From Candidatus Dechloromonas phosphorivorans (lineage in GTDB: Bacteria; Pseudomonadota; Gammaproteobacteria; Burkholderiales; Rhodocyclaceae), in the NCBI GenBank assembly GCA_016714975.1, contig JADKBR010000017.1, positions 372,001 to 436,000 of the forward strand: DNA of 64,000 nucleotides, given 5' to 3'. Below, piece by piece: positions 34,627 through 43,289 of the stretch. The notes beneath the pieces are model-generated. The model saw only the letters and a list, made by a program, of their open reading frames with translations. It was not told the DNA's origin and searched no databases. Numbering within the stretch: the first letter of the stretch is position 1; each line of letters starts with the position of its first letter. Made by a program: the position numbers and the translations under genes.

Positions 34627-34933
34627 TCTCGATCTCCTCTTTGATTTGGCGAAGTACATGCGCCGGGATGTTTTCGCGCACGGACTTTCCGTAGACCAGT
34701 AGCAACCAGATTTCTCCATTGGCGAGTCGGTTGAAGTAAATGACTCGCACCCCGCCACGCTTGCCACGACCAGTGCTACCCCAGCGGGCTTTCCTTACAC
34801 CTCCCGATCCGGGAACAACATCCCCAGCATCTGGGTTTCCGGCGATGAAGGTAGTAAAGGTGTTTCGATCTTCATCGTTCCAGCAATCGCTGGCGAGGCG
34901 CACGAAGGTAGGGGTTTCGATAACCGTGAACAT
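34619..34933 (-). CDS. higB: HigB/RelE-type toxin
   Basis: 104 residues. The N-terminus MFTVIETPTFVRLASDCW and the segments GSGGVRKARWGS, GKRGGVRVIYFN and LLLVYGKSVRENI match the RelE/HigB-like family annotated as addiction-module toxins. These are ribosome-dependent mRNA endonucleases. Toxin-before-antitoxin order is typical of higBA. A promoter with a perfect 7-1-7 palindrome lies directly upstream; its predicted transcription start falls at the ATG, so the mRNA may be leaderless. Cassette-borne toxin-antitoxin pairs are thought to stabilise integron arrays. Confidence 0.88.
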   Translation of the reverse strand: MFTVIETPTFVRLASDCWNDEDRNTFTTFIAGNPDAGDVVPGSGGVRKARWGSTGRGKRGGVRVIYFNRLANGEIWLLLVYGKSVRENIPAHVLRQIKEEIENA

Positions 34934-34940
34934 GGGCTCA

Positions 34941-34969
34941 AATATACGGCAATGCCGTAGTTACGTCAA
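34941..34969 (-). promoter_or_regulatory. higBA promoter with palindromic operator
   Basis: Minus strand -35 TTGACG, a 17-base spacer and -10 TATATT (5 of 6 in each). The spacer contains the perfect inverted repeat TACGGCA-T-TGCCGTA at 34945-34959, a likely HigA operator. The promoter belongs to the cassette itself, so expression does not depend on the integron Pc. Confidence 0.8.
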
Positions 34970-34995
34970 ACGTCGCAAAGCGCGCTCATGGTGAG

Positions 34996-35002
34996 GCCCA
35001 AC
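34996..35002 (-). other. attI core site of the integron
   Basis: Minus strand GTTGGGC fits the GTTRRRY core at which IntI inserts cassettes (cut between G and T). It lies between intI and the first cassette, whose first bases are TTGGGCC. The full extent of attI toward intI (roughly 35003-35080) cannot be defined from sequence alone. Confidence 0.72.
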
Positions 35003-35080
35003 GTGAAGTGGACTGCAATATTGCAGGGTTTCTCTCCTGCTTGAGATCTATATTGGCAAGTGGCATCTCGCTCAACGTCC

Positions 35081-35122
35081 TTGTCATCTGGTTTTTCGTT
35101 GATATACTGTGTTTATGTACAG
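35081..35122 (+). promoter_or_regulatory. intI promoter overlapped by a LexA (SOS) box
   Basis: -35 TTGTCA at 35081-35086, a 16-base spacer and -10 TATACT at 35103-35108. A perfect LexA-type box, CTGT-GTTTATGT-ACAG, occupies 35107-35122. It overlaps the -10 element and the intI start codon at 35115. LexA should block transcription until SOS induction, as known for other IntI genes. Confidence 0.85.
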
Positions 35123-35140
35123 CACTAAATATCCGGTCAA
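35112..35140 (-). promoter_or_regulatory. Candidate cassette promoter Pc inside intI
   Basis: Minus strand -35 TTGACC at 35135-35140, a 17-base spacer and -10 CATAAA at 35112-35117. It points into the cassette array from the intI 5' end, the place Pc occupies in class 1 integrons. It overlaps the LexA box and Pint, so the two divergent promoters may interfere. Inference from position and consensus match. Confidence 0.5.
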
Positions 35141-36152
35141 ACCCTGCAAGCCTGTCGAAAGGCCACCACTCAAATCGGTGCGCTTGCTCGATCAGGTGTG
35201 CGAGCGTATTCGGTACAGGCATTACAGCATACGCACCGAGGAAGCTTATGTCTATTGGGTACGTGGATTCATACGGTTTCATCAGTTGAGACATCCCAAG
35301 GACATGGGCTCCGCCGAGGTTACTGCGTTCTTGTCGTGGCTGGCGGCCGAGCGCGGCGTGGCGCCGTCCACGCACAAGCAGGCGTTGTCGGCACTGTTGT
35401 TTCTGTATCGCGAGGTGCTGGAAATCGATCTGCCTTGGATGAACGATATTTTGCGTCCAAAGGATCGTGTCCGAGTGCCAACGGTGCTTTCGGTAGGCGA
35501 GGTGGCTCGCCTGTTTGCGGCGCTGGAGGGGCCGATGGCGCTGCTTGGGAGATTGCTCTATGGCACGGGTCTGCGTTTGATGGAGGCACTTCGCCTGCGG
35601 GTCAAGGATGTTGATTTCGAGCGCAGGGAAATTGTCGTGCGCGCCGGCAAGGGAGGCAAGGACCGGCGGGTGATGTTGCCCGAGTCGCTGGCCGCGCCGC
35701 TTAAGGCACAGTTGGCGCATGCCCGTTTGATCTGGTCGCAAGATCGCGAGCGCAGCTTGCCGGGGGTGTTTATGCCGGATGCGCTGGATCGGAAGTATCC
35801 AAACGGCGGGGCGCAATGGGCGTGGTTCTGGGTGTGGCCGGCACCCGATCTGTCGATTGATCCGCGTAGCGGCATCCGTCGCCGCCACCATCTTTACGAA
35901 CAACGCCTGCAACGCGCTATCAAGCAGGCGGTTTTGCTGGCTGGATTGAGCAAACAGGTGTCGGTGCATACTTTGCGCCATTCCTTCGCCACACACCTGC
36001 TGGAAAGCGGTTACGACATTCGAACAGTGCAGGAGTTGCTGGGTCACAGCGACGTGAGCACGACGATGATTTACACCCACGTGCTGAATCGTGGCGGGCG
36101 CGGTGTGATGAGTCCGGTAGATCGAATGGCAACGGGTTCGCTTGTCGGCTAA
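35115..36152 (+). CDS. intI: Integron integrase IntI
   Basis: 345 residues from the ATG at 35115. It is a tyrosine recombinase with the SAM-like N-terminal domain (RYRHYSIRTEEAYVYWVRGF) and catalytic residues in GTGLRLMEALRL (Arg), HTLRHSFATHLL (His, Arg), LLGHSD (His) and MIYTHVL (Tyr). Between them lies the IntI-specific insertion ALDRKYPNGGAQWAWFWVWP, absent from other tyrosine recombinases and needed for folded attC recognition. It is divergent from the cassettes. It looks intact, so the integron may be active. Confidence 0.96.
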   Translation: MYSTKYPVKPCKPVERPPLKSVRLLDQVCERIRYRHYSIRTEEAYVYWVRGFIRFHQLRHPKDMGSAEVTAFLSWLAAERGVAPSTHKQALSALLFLYREVLEIDLPWMNDILRPKDRVRVPTVLSVGEVARLFAALEGPMALLGRLLYGTGLRLMEALRLRVKDVDFERREIVVRAGKGGKDRRVMLPESLAAPLKAQLAHARLIWSQDRERSLPGVFMPDALDRKYPNGGAQWAWFWVWPAPDLSIDPRSGIRRRHHLYEQRLQRAIKQAVLLAGLSKQVSVHTLRHSFATHLLESGYDIRTVQELLGHSDVSTTMIYTHVLNRGGRGVMSPVDRMATGSLVG

Positions 36153-36352
36153 GTGTTTGCGTTGATTGGCGCAAGCCAGAATCAAAGGTGCCAGGCTGTG
36201 GTTGACCGAATGGCTGCTTTTCGGACGCAGCTTCGACCGGGCGGTGCTGGCCGAAAGTGACGCTTCGGCCGAGCGGTATCGGAGAAAGCATCGCTGAAGC
36301 GTTATATGACGGCAGGTCAGTCACGGGACGCCCGAACGGTCGTTCGTGATCC

Positions 36353-38041
36353 CTACTCCAGATGTTCGACCATCAGTTGCGGCGTCTCGACGCCCATGTA
36401 TTCGTTGATCGTCAGCCGGTAGGCGGCGCGGGTGCGGTTGCCGGGCTGGGTGCCGAAATTGAACTGGATGGCGTCGTAGCGCGCGTTGCCCTTCTTTAGC
36501 CGCAGCTTGAGGTGCTTTTCCTTGAGCACGCGCTGCTGCTCGACCTCGAATTCATCCATGAACAGCGGCGCCGGGAAGCCCTGGCCCCAGACTTCGTTCT
36601 CCAGCAGGCGGGCGGTTTCCAGGGAGATGTAGCCGCCTTCCAGCGCGCCGTCGGTTTCCAGCGTGCGGGTCAGGTCGGCGGGGGCCAGCAGATCGCCGGC
36701 GACCTCGGCGAAGAGATCGCGGAATTTCTCGAAGTTTTCGGCGTTGACCGTGACACCCGCCGCCATCGCATGGCCGCCGAAGCGGACGAGCAGGCCGGGG
36801 GCGCGCTTGGCGACGAGGTCGAGCGCGTCGCGCAGGTGCAGGCCGGGAATCGAGCGGCCGGAACCCTTGACGATGCCGCCTTCGCCGGGGGCGAAGGCGA
36901 AGACCGGGCGGTGCAGCTTGTCCTTGATCCGCGAAGCCAGTATGCCGACGACGCCTTCGTGCCAGCTTTCATCGAACAGCGCGATGCCGGGCGCCGCATC
37001 GTCGGCATCGAGCGATTCGAGCAGGATCAGCGCCGATTCCTGCATGCCGGATTCGATCTCGCGCCGCTCGCGGTTGAGCGCGTCGAGCTGCTGGGCGATC
37101 TGCAGGGCGCGCGTCCCGTCTTCGGTGAGCAGGCATTCGACGCCGAGGCGCATGTCGGCGAGGCGGCCGGCGGCGTTCAGGCGCGGGCCGAGGATGAAGC
37201 CGAGATCCATCGCCGTCGCCTTTTTCGGGTCGCGGCCGGCGGCCTTGAACAGCGCGGCGAGGCCGGGCTGCAACTGGCCGGCGCGCATGCGCTTCAAACC
37301 CTGGCTGACGAGGATGCGGTTGTTGCGGTCGAGCCTGACGACGTCGGCGACGGTGCCGAGCGCGACGAGATCGAGCAGGCTGGCGAAATTGGGTTCGGGC
37401 TTGTCGGCGAAGAAGCCGCGTTCGCGCAGCTCGGCGCGCAGGGCGAGCATCACGTAGAACATGACGCCGACGCCGGCGATGCACTTGGACGGGAAATCGC
37501 AGCCCGGCTGGTTCGGATTGACGATGCAGTCGGCCGCGGGCAGCGATTCGCCCGGCAGGTGGTGATCGGTGATCAGCGTGGCGATGCCGAGTTGCCTGGC
37601 GCGGTCGACGCCCTCGATGCTGGCAATTCCGTTGTCGACGGTGATGATCAGGTCGGGCGACTGCTGCGCGGCGACATCGACGATTTCCGGCGACAGGCCG
37701 TAGCCGAGCTTGAAGCGGTCGGGCAGCAGGAAATCGACATCGGCGCCGAGCATCTGCAGGGCGCGCATGCCGACGGCGGTGGCGGTGGCGCCGTCGCAGT
37801 CGTAGTCGCCGATGATCAGCAGTTTGGCCTCGGCCTCGATGGCGTCGGCGAGGATGTGGGCGGCGTCGCTGGCGTGGGTGAGGGCGGTCGGCGGCAGCAG
37901 CGACTTCAGTTCGTAATCGAGTTCGGCCTTGTCGGTTACGCCGCGCGACGCGTAGAGGCGGGCAAGCAGCGGGTGCAGACCCTGCTGTTCGAGTTGCCAG
38001 ACGATGCGCGGCGGGATGTTGCGGGCGACGATGCGGGTCAT
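36353..38041 (-). CDS. recJ: Single-stranded-DNA exonuclease RecJ
   Basis: 562 residues from the ATG at 38041. The DHH phosphoesterase motifs are LLIIGDYDCDGATATAVGM, TVDNGIASIEG and LITDHHLPGE; the DHHA1 half contains RFGGHAMAAG. RecJ degrades 5' single-strand ends in RecF-pathway recombination and repair. The start overlaps the upstream frameshifted gene stop by four bases (ATGA), suggesting they were once translationally coupled. It lies 200 bp downstream of intI in convergent orientation. Confidence 0.96.
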   Translation of the reverse strand: MTRIVARNIPPRIVWQLEQQGLHPLLARLYASRGVTDKAELDYELKSLLPPTALTHASDAAHILADAIEAEAKLLIIGDYDCDGATATAVGMRALQMLGADVDFLLPDRFKLGYGLSPEIVDVAAQQSPDLIITVDNGIASIEGVDRARQLGIATLITDHHLPGESLPAADCIVNPNQPGCDFPSKCIAGVGVMFYVMLALRAELRERGFFADKPEPNFASLLDLVALGTVADVVRLDRNNRILVSQGLKRMRAGQLQPGLAALFKAAGRDPKKATAMDLGFILGPRLNAAGRLADMRLGVECLLTEDGTRALQIAQQLDALNRERREIESGMQESALILLESLDADDAAPGIALFDESWHEGVVGILASRIKDKLHRPVFAFAPGEGGIVKGSGRSIPGLHLRDALDLVAKRAPGLLVRFGGHAMAAGVTVNAENFEKFRDLFAEVAGDLLAPADLTRTLETDGALEGGYISLETARLLENEVWGQGFPAPLFMDEFEVEQQRVLKEKHLKLRLKKGNARYDAIQFNFGTQPGNRTRAAYRLTINEYMGVETPQLMVEHLE

Positions 38042-39055
38042 CGGGCGAGTTCCTTCGCTGTTTCGGCGATGGGCTTGCCGCTTTTCCACAGCTTCCAGCG
38101 GTCGCCGGCGGTCAGCGTGTAGCGCAGTTCGCCATAGACGGTGGGGGCGATCAGGCTGATGCGGTCGACCCGGTTTCCGAGGCTTTTCTTGAGTGGCGCG
38201 AACCAGTCGGCGTCGATCTGGCCGAAACTGCCGCGCCATCCCTCGCTGTCTTCGTGGGCGACGCTTGGCAGCAACTGGTCGAGAACGACCAGCGGTCGCT
38301 TGCCGGCGTCCGGCGGAAGGTCGGCAAGACCGGCCGGGCGGCTGTGCAGCGCAGTGCCGGCGGCGCGGGCGAGGCCGGCGGCGAGCGGATTGTCGGTGAA
38401 CACGGCGGAAAACCCGGGGGCGATGCTGGCCGGCAGTGCGCCGCCGCCCCACAGCCACAGGCTGTTGATCGCCGGCTGGCCGGTAGCCTCGCGCTTTTCA
38501 TTGAGCGGATGGCCAGTGCAGGAACATCTGCACTTCGTTCAGCCAGCGCGTCAGCGGCAGCGCGTTGCCTTTGAGTTCGCCATCGACGCGGCGGCCGGCG
38601 ACGGCGGAAATCGGCTCCACCGGATGGTCGACCGCGACATTGAGCCGCAGATACCAGCGTCCGGCGCTGGCGGCGTGAAACTGTCCGACATCGCCGAACT
38701 CGGCATTGAGCGCCGCGACGAGGCCCTGCGCGGCGTCTTCGTCGACATCGAAGGCGCTGGCGTCGGCGAGAACGATGCGTTCCTGGTGGAAACGCAGGTG
38801 CACCGGGTCGGCGCACAGCCAGTGGCCGCTGCGGGCCTCTTCAACGCCTTCGCCGAGCAGGCGCAGGGCGCCGAAGGGCGGGGCGGTCAGGCCGAAGCTG
38901 TCCGCCAGGGCCGTTTCGAAGGGGCGGCGGTCGCGGCGCTCGCTGCGGGCACGCGCCAGCAGCCATTCCAGACCCGGCGCGGCAAGATTTCCGAGGGCGT
39001 GCTGGTCGGCCGGTTCCGGCCAGATCAGTTCGGGGACAAGCAGGGTCAGATGCAC
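38038..39055 (-). pseudogene. Conserved hypothetical gene upstream of recJ, split by a frameshift
   Basis: The first part starts at a GTG (39055; VHLTLLVPELIWPEP) and ends at a stop at 38498 just after RWLNEVQMFLH. The second part reads on in the next frame from CATCCGCTCAAT (HPLNEKREATGQ, then LWLWGGGALP) to a stop at 38038. Joining them needs removal of one base in GGCC near 38511-38514 and gives an uninterrupted ~338-aa protein, like the conserved protein found before recJ in relatives (recalled). Either a true frameshift mutation or a sequencing error. Function unknown. Confidence 0.75.
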
Positions 39056-39132
39056 GGAAAGCGGCGCCGGAAAACTCGGGGGATGCGCTTGAGTGTACCA
39101 TAGCGGTTTTTTCCTCCCCGGCCCGTTCCCGC

Positions 39133-40380
39133 ATGGCACTGCCCTACGAATTGCTGATCGGCTTGCGCTACACGCGAGCCAAGCGGCGCAACCACTTCAT
39201 TTCCTTCATTTCGCTGATCTCGATGCTCGGCATCGGCCTCGGCGTCGCCGCGCTGATCGTCGTGCTGTCGGTGATGAACGGCTTCCAGAAGGAACTGCGC
39301 ACGCGCATTCTCGGCGTCGCCTCGCACATCCAGATCACCGGCATCAACGGCGAACTGAGCGATTGGCCGGCGATCGCCGCGCAGGCGGCAAGGCATCCGG
39401 AGGTGCGCGCGGCGGCGCCGTTCGTCCAGTCGCAGGCAATGTTCACCGTCGATGGCAGCGTCAAGGGGGCGCTGGTGCGCGGCATCCTGCCCGATGAGGA
39501 AGACCGCGTCGCTGATTTCCGCCAGACGATCAAGAGTGGCAGCCTGGACGACCTGCGCCCCGGCGAATTCGGCGTCGTGCTCGGCGCCGACTTGGCCCGG
39601 GCGCTGCGCGTGTTCACCGGCGACAAGGTGACGGTGATCGCGCCGCAGGGGACGGTGACGCCGGCGGGCGTCGTGCCGCGGCTGAAATCGTTCCGGGTGG
39701 TCGGCATCTTCGAGGTCGGCATGTTCGAGTACGACAGCGGACTCGCGCTGATCCACATGAGCGACGCGCAAAAGCTCTACCAGATGGACGACCGGGTCAG
39801 CGGCGTGCGGCTCAAGGTCGACGACCTGTTCATGGCGCCGCGCGTCGGACGCGAGCTGGCCGGTCTGATCGACGCCAACGCCTATGTCAGCGACTGGACC
39901 AGGAGCCACGCCAATTTCTTCCGCGCCGTGGCGATCGAGAAGAACATGATGTTCATCATCCTGTCGCTGATCGTCGCCGTCGCCGCCTTCAACCTCGTCT
40001 CGACGCTGGTCATGGCGGTCACCGACAAGGAGGCCGACATCGCCATCCTGCGCACGCTCGGCGCGCGGCCGCTGTCGATCATGACTATCTTCGTCGTCCA
40101 GGGCGCACTGGTCGGCTTCATCGGCCTCGGCCTCGGCATAGCCGGCGGCGTCGCGCTGGCACTCAACATCGACGTCGTCGTGCCCTTCATCGAACGCATG
40201 CTCGGCATCCATTTCCTGTCGAAGGAGGTCTATTACATCTCCGACCTGCCTTCCGACCTGCAATGGGGCGATGTCTGGGGCGTCACGCTGATCGCCTTCG
40301 TGCTGGCGCTGCTGGCGACGATCTACCCGAGCTGGCGCGCCTCGCGCGTCAATCCGGCGGAGGCGTTGCGCTATGAGTGA
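39133..40380 (+). CDS. lolC: Lipoprotein-releasing ABC permease LolC/LolE
   Basis: 415 residues, MALPYELLIGLRYTRAKRRNHFISF at the N-terminus being family-typical (the first 20 suffice for recognition). One N-terminal transmembrane helix, a periplasmic domain, then three C-terminal FtsX-type helices (about 265-400). With LolD it extracts outer-membrane lipoproteins from the inner membrane and hands them to LolA. The next gene, lolD, overlaps by 8 bases. Confidence 0.94.
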   Translation: MALPYELLIGLRYTRAKRRNHFISFISLISMLGIGLGVAALIVVLSVMNGFQKELRTRILGVASHIQITGINGELSDWPAIAAQAARHPEVRAAAPFVQSQAMFTVDGSVKGALVRGILPDEEDRVADFRQTIKSGSLDDLRPGEFGVVLGADLARALRVFTGDKVTVIAPQGTVTPAGVVPRLKSFRVVGIFEVGMFEYDSGLALIHMSDAQKLYQMDDRVSGVRLKVDDLFMAPRVGRELAGLIDANAYVSDWTRSHANFFRAVAIEKNMMFIILSLIVAVAAFNLVSTLVMAVTDKEADIAILRTLGARPLSIMTIFVVQGALVGFIGLGLGIAGGVALALNIDVVVPFIERMLGIHFLSKEVYYISDLPSDLQWGDVWGVTLIAFVLALLATIYPSWRASRVNPAEALRYE

Positions 40381-41053
40381 CGTCATTCTCGCGGCCAGCG
40401 GGCTGGGCAAGGCGTTCCGCAACGGCGGGCTGGATGTCTCGGTGCTGTCGGCCGTCGACCTCGAAGTCTCGGCCGGCGAAACGCTGGCCATCGTCGGCGC
40501 CTCGGGTTCCGGCAAGAGCACGCTGCTGCACCTGCTCGGCGGGCTGGATGCGCCGACTGCCGGCAGCGTGCGCCTGATGGGCCGCGATTTTTCGGCCCTC
40601 GGCGAGGTCGACCGCGGCGACTGGCGCAACAAACATCTGGGCTTCGTCTACCAGTTTCACCACCTGCTCGCCGAATTCTCGGCGCTGGAAAACGTGGCCA
40701 TGCCGCTGCTGATTCGCCGACAGGAACGCGGCGCAGCGCTGAAGGCCGCGGGCGAGATGCTCACCGCCGTCGGCCTCGGCCATCGTCTGGAACACCGCCC
40801 TGGCGAACTCTCCGGCGGCGAACGCCAGCGCGCCGCCATCGCCCGGGCACTGGTCAGCTCGCCCTCATGCATCCTCGCCGACGAACCGACCGGCAACCTC
40901 GACCGCCAAACGGCGGGCGTCGTCTTCGACCTGCTGCTCGCCCAGGTGCGTTCACAGCGCGCAAGCCTCGTCATGGTGACGCACGACCTGCAACTGGCCG
41001 CGCGCGCCGACCGCGTCATGCATTTGAACGACGGCGTGCTGGTCGGCGAGTAG
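40373..41053 (+). CDS. lolD: Lipoprotein-releasing ABC ATPase LolD
   Basis: 226 residues. Walker A GASGSGKST, signature ELSGGERQRAAIARAL, Walker B CILADEPTGNLD, H-loop MVTHD. The LolD-typical FVYQFHHLLAEFSALENV is present. It powers lipoprotein release with the overlapping upstream lolC. Confidence 0.95.
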   Translation: MSDVILAASGLGKAFRNGGLDVSVLSAVDLEVSAGETLAIVGASGSGKSTLLHLLGGLDAPTAGSVRLMGRDFSALGEVDRGDWRNKHLGFVYQFHHLLAEFSALENVAMPLLIRRQERGAALKAAGEMLTAVGLGHRLEHRPGELSGGERQRAAIARALVSSPSCILADEPTGNLDRQTAGVVFDLLLAQVRSQRASLVMVTHDLQLAARADRVMHLNDGVLVGE

Positions 41054-41164
41054 GGCGGAAAACGAGGGCAATTGCCGGTTGACCGCAGCCGGGTGGCGTT
41101 CCAGGCATCCTTCGGGGCAGCGGAGCGCGCAGGCTGCTCCGAGCAGGTCGCCTGAGTTGTCGAG

Positions 41165-41446
41165 CTACAGGCGAAACACGGAAACGAGGATAAGGAGCGC
41201 CAGTTGTGCCATTGGCAGAGCCAGTGCCAGCAGGAGCAAACGACCAATGTAACGGGTGGCCGGATTCTTGCGATGACTGCGGATAATCACCAGATTGGCG
41301 ATTGCCGTGATTGGAATTCCGAGTACCGCCATCAGCATTGCGCCCAGGCCGACGAACGACCCGTTCCCGGTGCCGGCCAAGATCATCGCGTATGAAAACA
41401 CAGCCTGAAACAAGATAACGCCACCGACACCTATGAAATAGCTCAA
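41165..41446 (-). CDS. Small integral membrane protein, unknown
   Basis: 93 residues with about three transmembrane segments and a basic cytoplasmic loop (IIRSHRKNPATRYIG). The start is a TTG at 41446 with GGAG six bases upstream. It follows two other leftward genes (a membrane protein and an Acg-type oxidoreductase) after an 80-bp gap, and may belong to their unit. No family recognised. Confidence 0.6.
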   Translation of the reverse strand: MSYFIGVGGVILFQAVFSYAMILAGTGNGSFVGLGAMLMAVLGIPITAIANLVIIRSHRKNPATRYIGRLLLLALALPMAQLALLILVSVFRL

Positions 41447-41526
41447 CGGGAACTCCTGCCTGATGGTTTATGTGGAAATGCGGGCGGTGGTTTCTGGAGA
41501 ACAGCCCGACGATTGAATTCGGCGGC

Positions 41527-41946
41527 TCATGTGTCGCGGTTCCGGGCTCCATCTGTTCGCGCGAGAAGGACAGGCATGAGCGCAAAAAGCGCCAGCATCG
41601 CCAGATAGACGCTTCCGGAGACGGGGTCGCGGCTGGCGACGTAATCTGCAAGTGATCGGTCTTGCAGCACTGCGGCCAGCAGAAGTTCGGCGGCGAGCAA
41701 CAGCCCCAGCGCGAGAAGCCCCGTGCCGAGGCGTGCGGGAATGGAAAGCGGGACGGCGAATCGTCTCGTGACGAATCTCGCCGCGATCAGAATGACGGCG
41801 AACATCAACGGCATCTCGCTCAGTTCCGAAATGCGCTCTCCAAAGCGCGGCACCAGCAGGGAAACGCGCAGCGCCCCAAGGACAAAGCCGGCGCCAAACA
41901 CCAGCGCGAAGTACGCAAGCCCGGCCTTGATCGATTGCGTAGTCAA
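41527..41946 (-). CDS. Membrane protein, unknown
   Basis: 139 residues with four predicted transmembrane segments: GLAYFALVFGAGFVLGALRV, then MPLMFAVILIAARFV, LGTGLLALGLLLAAELLL and a C-terminal segment. The start is a TTG overlapping the stop of the Acg-family gene by four bases, so the two are probably co-translated. The layout resembles uncharacterised four-helix membrane proteins; no function is assigned. Confidence 0.65.
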   Translation of the reverse strand: MTTQSIKAGLAYFALVFGAGFVLGALRVSLLVPRFGERISELSEMPLMFAVILIAARFVTRRFAVPLSIPARLGTGLLALGLLLAAELLLAAVLQDRSLADYVASRDPVSGSVYLAMLALFALMPVLLARTDGARNRDT

Positions 41947-43049
41947 ATCAGCACCGCTGCCACCGGCCTGCGCAGCGATGGCGGCAACTTCGGCCCCCGT
42001 CCGAAGCGAACAACCAGATCAGGCCTGCATCCATCAACACCGAGGAAGGTCGCAAACTGTGGCCTCAGCGCGGATACTTCCACCGGTTGATTGAGCATCG
42101 CATTGCGGATTCCCAACGCCGCCGACTGGAGCGCAAAGCGCTCGTAGCAACGCCCGACTTCGATCCACTGGGCGGGGTTCTCAGCCTCGGAAACGAAGAT
42201 CGCAATTCCGGCCGAACTGCGCACATGCTTCGCGTATTTGTTGTTCTCGTTCTTTGGCGTGAAGAACAATCCGAAGAGCAAAGTGCCCAGCCACGAAGGC
42301 AGGGATGGATTTCCCGAAGATGCGGCATACAGCCCGTCTCGCGTCCGGACCGCGTCGTTCGCACTGAAACGAATCCATGCTTTCAGTTCCTCGACGAAAG
42401 CCCGGTCATTCATTTGTGCCGTATTTCCCTGAACGACATATTCAAGCACCTTCTCCATTGCCTCGCGCTCGGTGAGGAGAATGATCCGGACGCCATTGCC
42501 GGTCGCGGCTCTCTCAAGCAGCGCAAGTTCGCTCGTGGAAATCGGCTTTCCTTCGTACTCGGCCCGCGTGCTCTGGCGCTCCGGTATCGCGTCAAACAAG
42601 CGGGTCGCAACCGCTTTGGTTGGCTCCAGCAATATTCGCAGCGCCTTGCCCGCGGAATCATCGAAAACGACATTTCCATTCAGCCCATTGGCGAGAGACG
42701 CCTGAACCAGATTCTCCGTTGCGCACCCGATCGAAACGAAAAGGTGGTGATCGTCCGGGTCTGCCGCGGGACATCTTCGCGACAAATCGGGCAGGATAGA
42801 AATGGAACGGTCTTCAAGGTGGAACTTCCAGCATTGGGTATTGTGGCTGGACGGTGCCAGGGTCGCATAGCGCACGAGTTCGTACAGGAGCGCCGGCTTG
42901 TCGCCGGCGCCTACCCTGCTGTGATGCCAGGTGCCTTTCACGGCATTTTCGTAGCTTTCGCCGGCGGCTCCCGATGAGCATGACGAAACGGTCGCCAGCC
43001 CGGCAACGGTCGCCAGCGTGGAAACAACAAATTCTCTTCGAGCAACCAT
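41943..43049 (-). CDS. Acg-family nitroreductase-like protein, exported
   Basis: 368 residues. The N-terminus MVARREFVVSTLATVAGL with a lipobox-like VSSC suggests a Tat and/or lipoprotein signal. Nitroreductase-like segments are YATLAPSSHNTQCWKFHL (FMN-binding N-terminus) and ERQSTRAEYEG. The length and divergence fit the Acg (Rv2032-like) group, whose members resemble nitroreductases but may sequester flavin. It heads an operon with one or two small membrane proteins in the accessory segment after lolD. Confidence 0.72.
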   Translation of the reverse strand: MVARREFVVSTLATVAGLATVSSCSSGAAGESYENAVKGTWHHSRVGAGDKPALLYELVRYATLAPSSHNTQCWKFHLEDRSISILPDLSRRCPAADPDDHHLFVSIGCATENLVQASLANGLNGNVVFDDSAGKALRILLEPTKAVATRLFDAIPERQSTRAEYEGKPISTSELALLERAATGNGVRIILLTEREAMEKVLEYVVQGNTAQMNDRAFVEELKAWIRFSANDAVRTRDGLYAASSGNPSLPSWLGTLLFGLFFTPKNENNKYAKHVRSSAGIAIFVSEAENPAQWIEVGRCYERFALQSAALGIRNAMLNQPVEVSALRPQFATFLGVDGCRPDLVVRFGRGPKLPPSLRRPVAAVLI

Positions 43050-43289
43050 GGCGGCTTATCCAGAGATTCACTCCGAACGACATTGTAGAAGAATAATATC
43101 AATGCCCGCTCATGGCTCCCGATGAAGAACGGTAGTCTGCCCGGTGATCGGCTTTGTCGTGGTCGACCCGCAAAAACGGCCAAAAATGCTGGCGCAGTTT
43201 CGGCGCGGCTTTCACAATGGCGACGTGATCGTTTAACCCCATTTGCGCAGCTTATCGTCTGTTGTGAATTCGAGCCAGGGAATGCCCCG

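Noticed and set aside
36512..38122. A 536-codon plus-strand frame over recJ
   Set aside because: Antisense shadow of recJ, whose DHH motifs are unambiguous.
39046..40632. A 528-codon minus-strand frame over lolC/lolD
   Set aside because: Shadow of two well-supported genes; composition is His/Gln/Asp-rich and unlike a protein.
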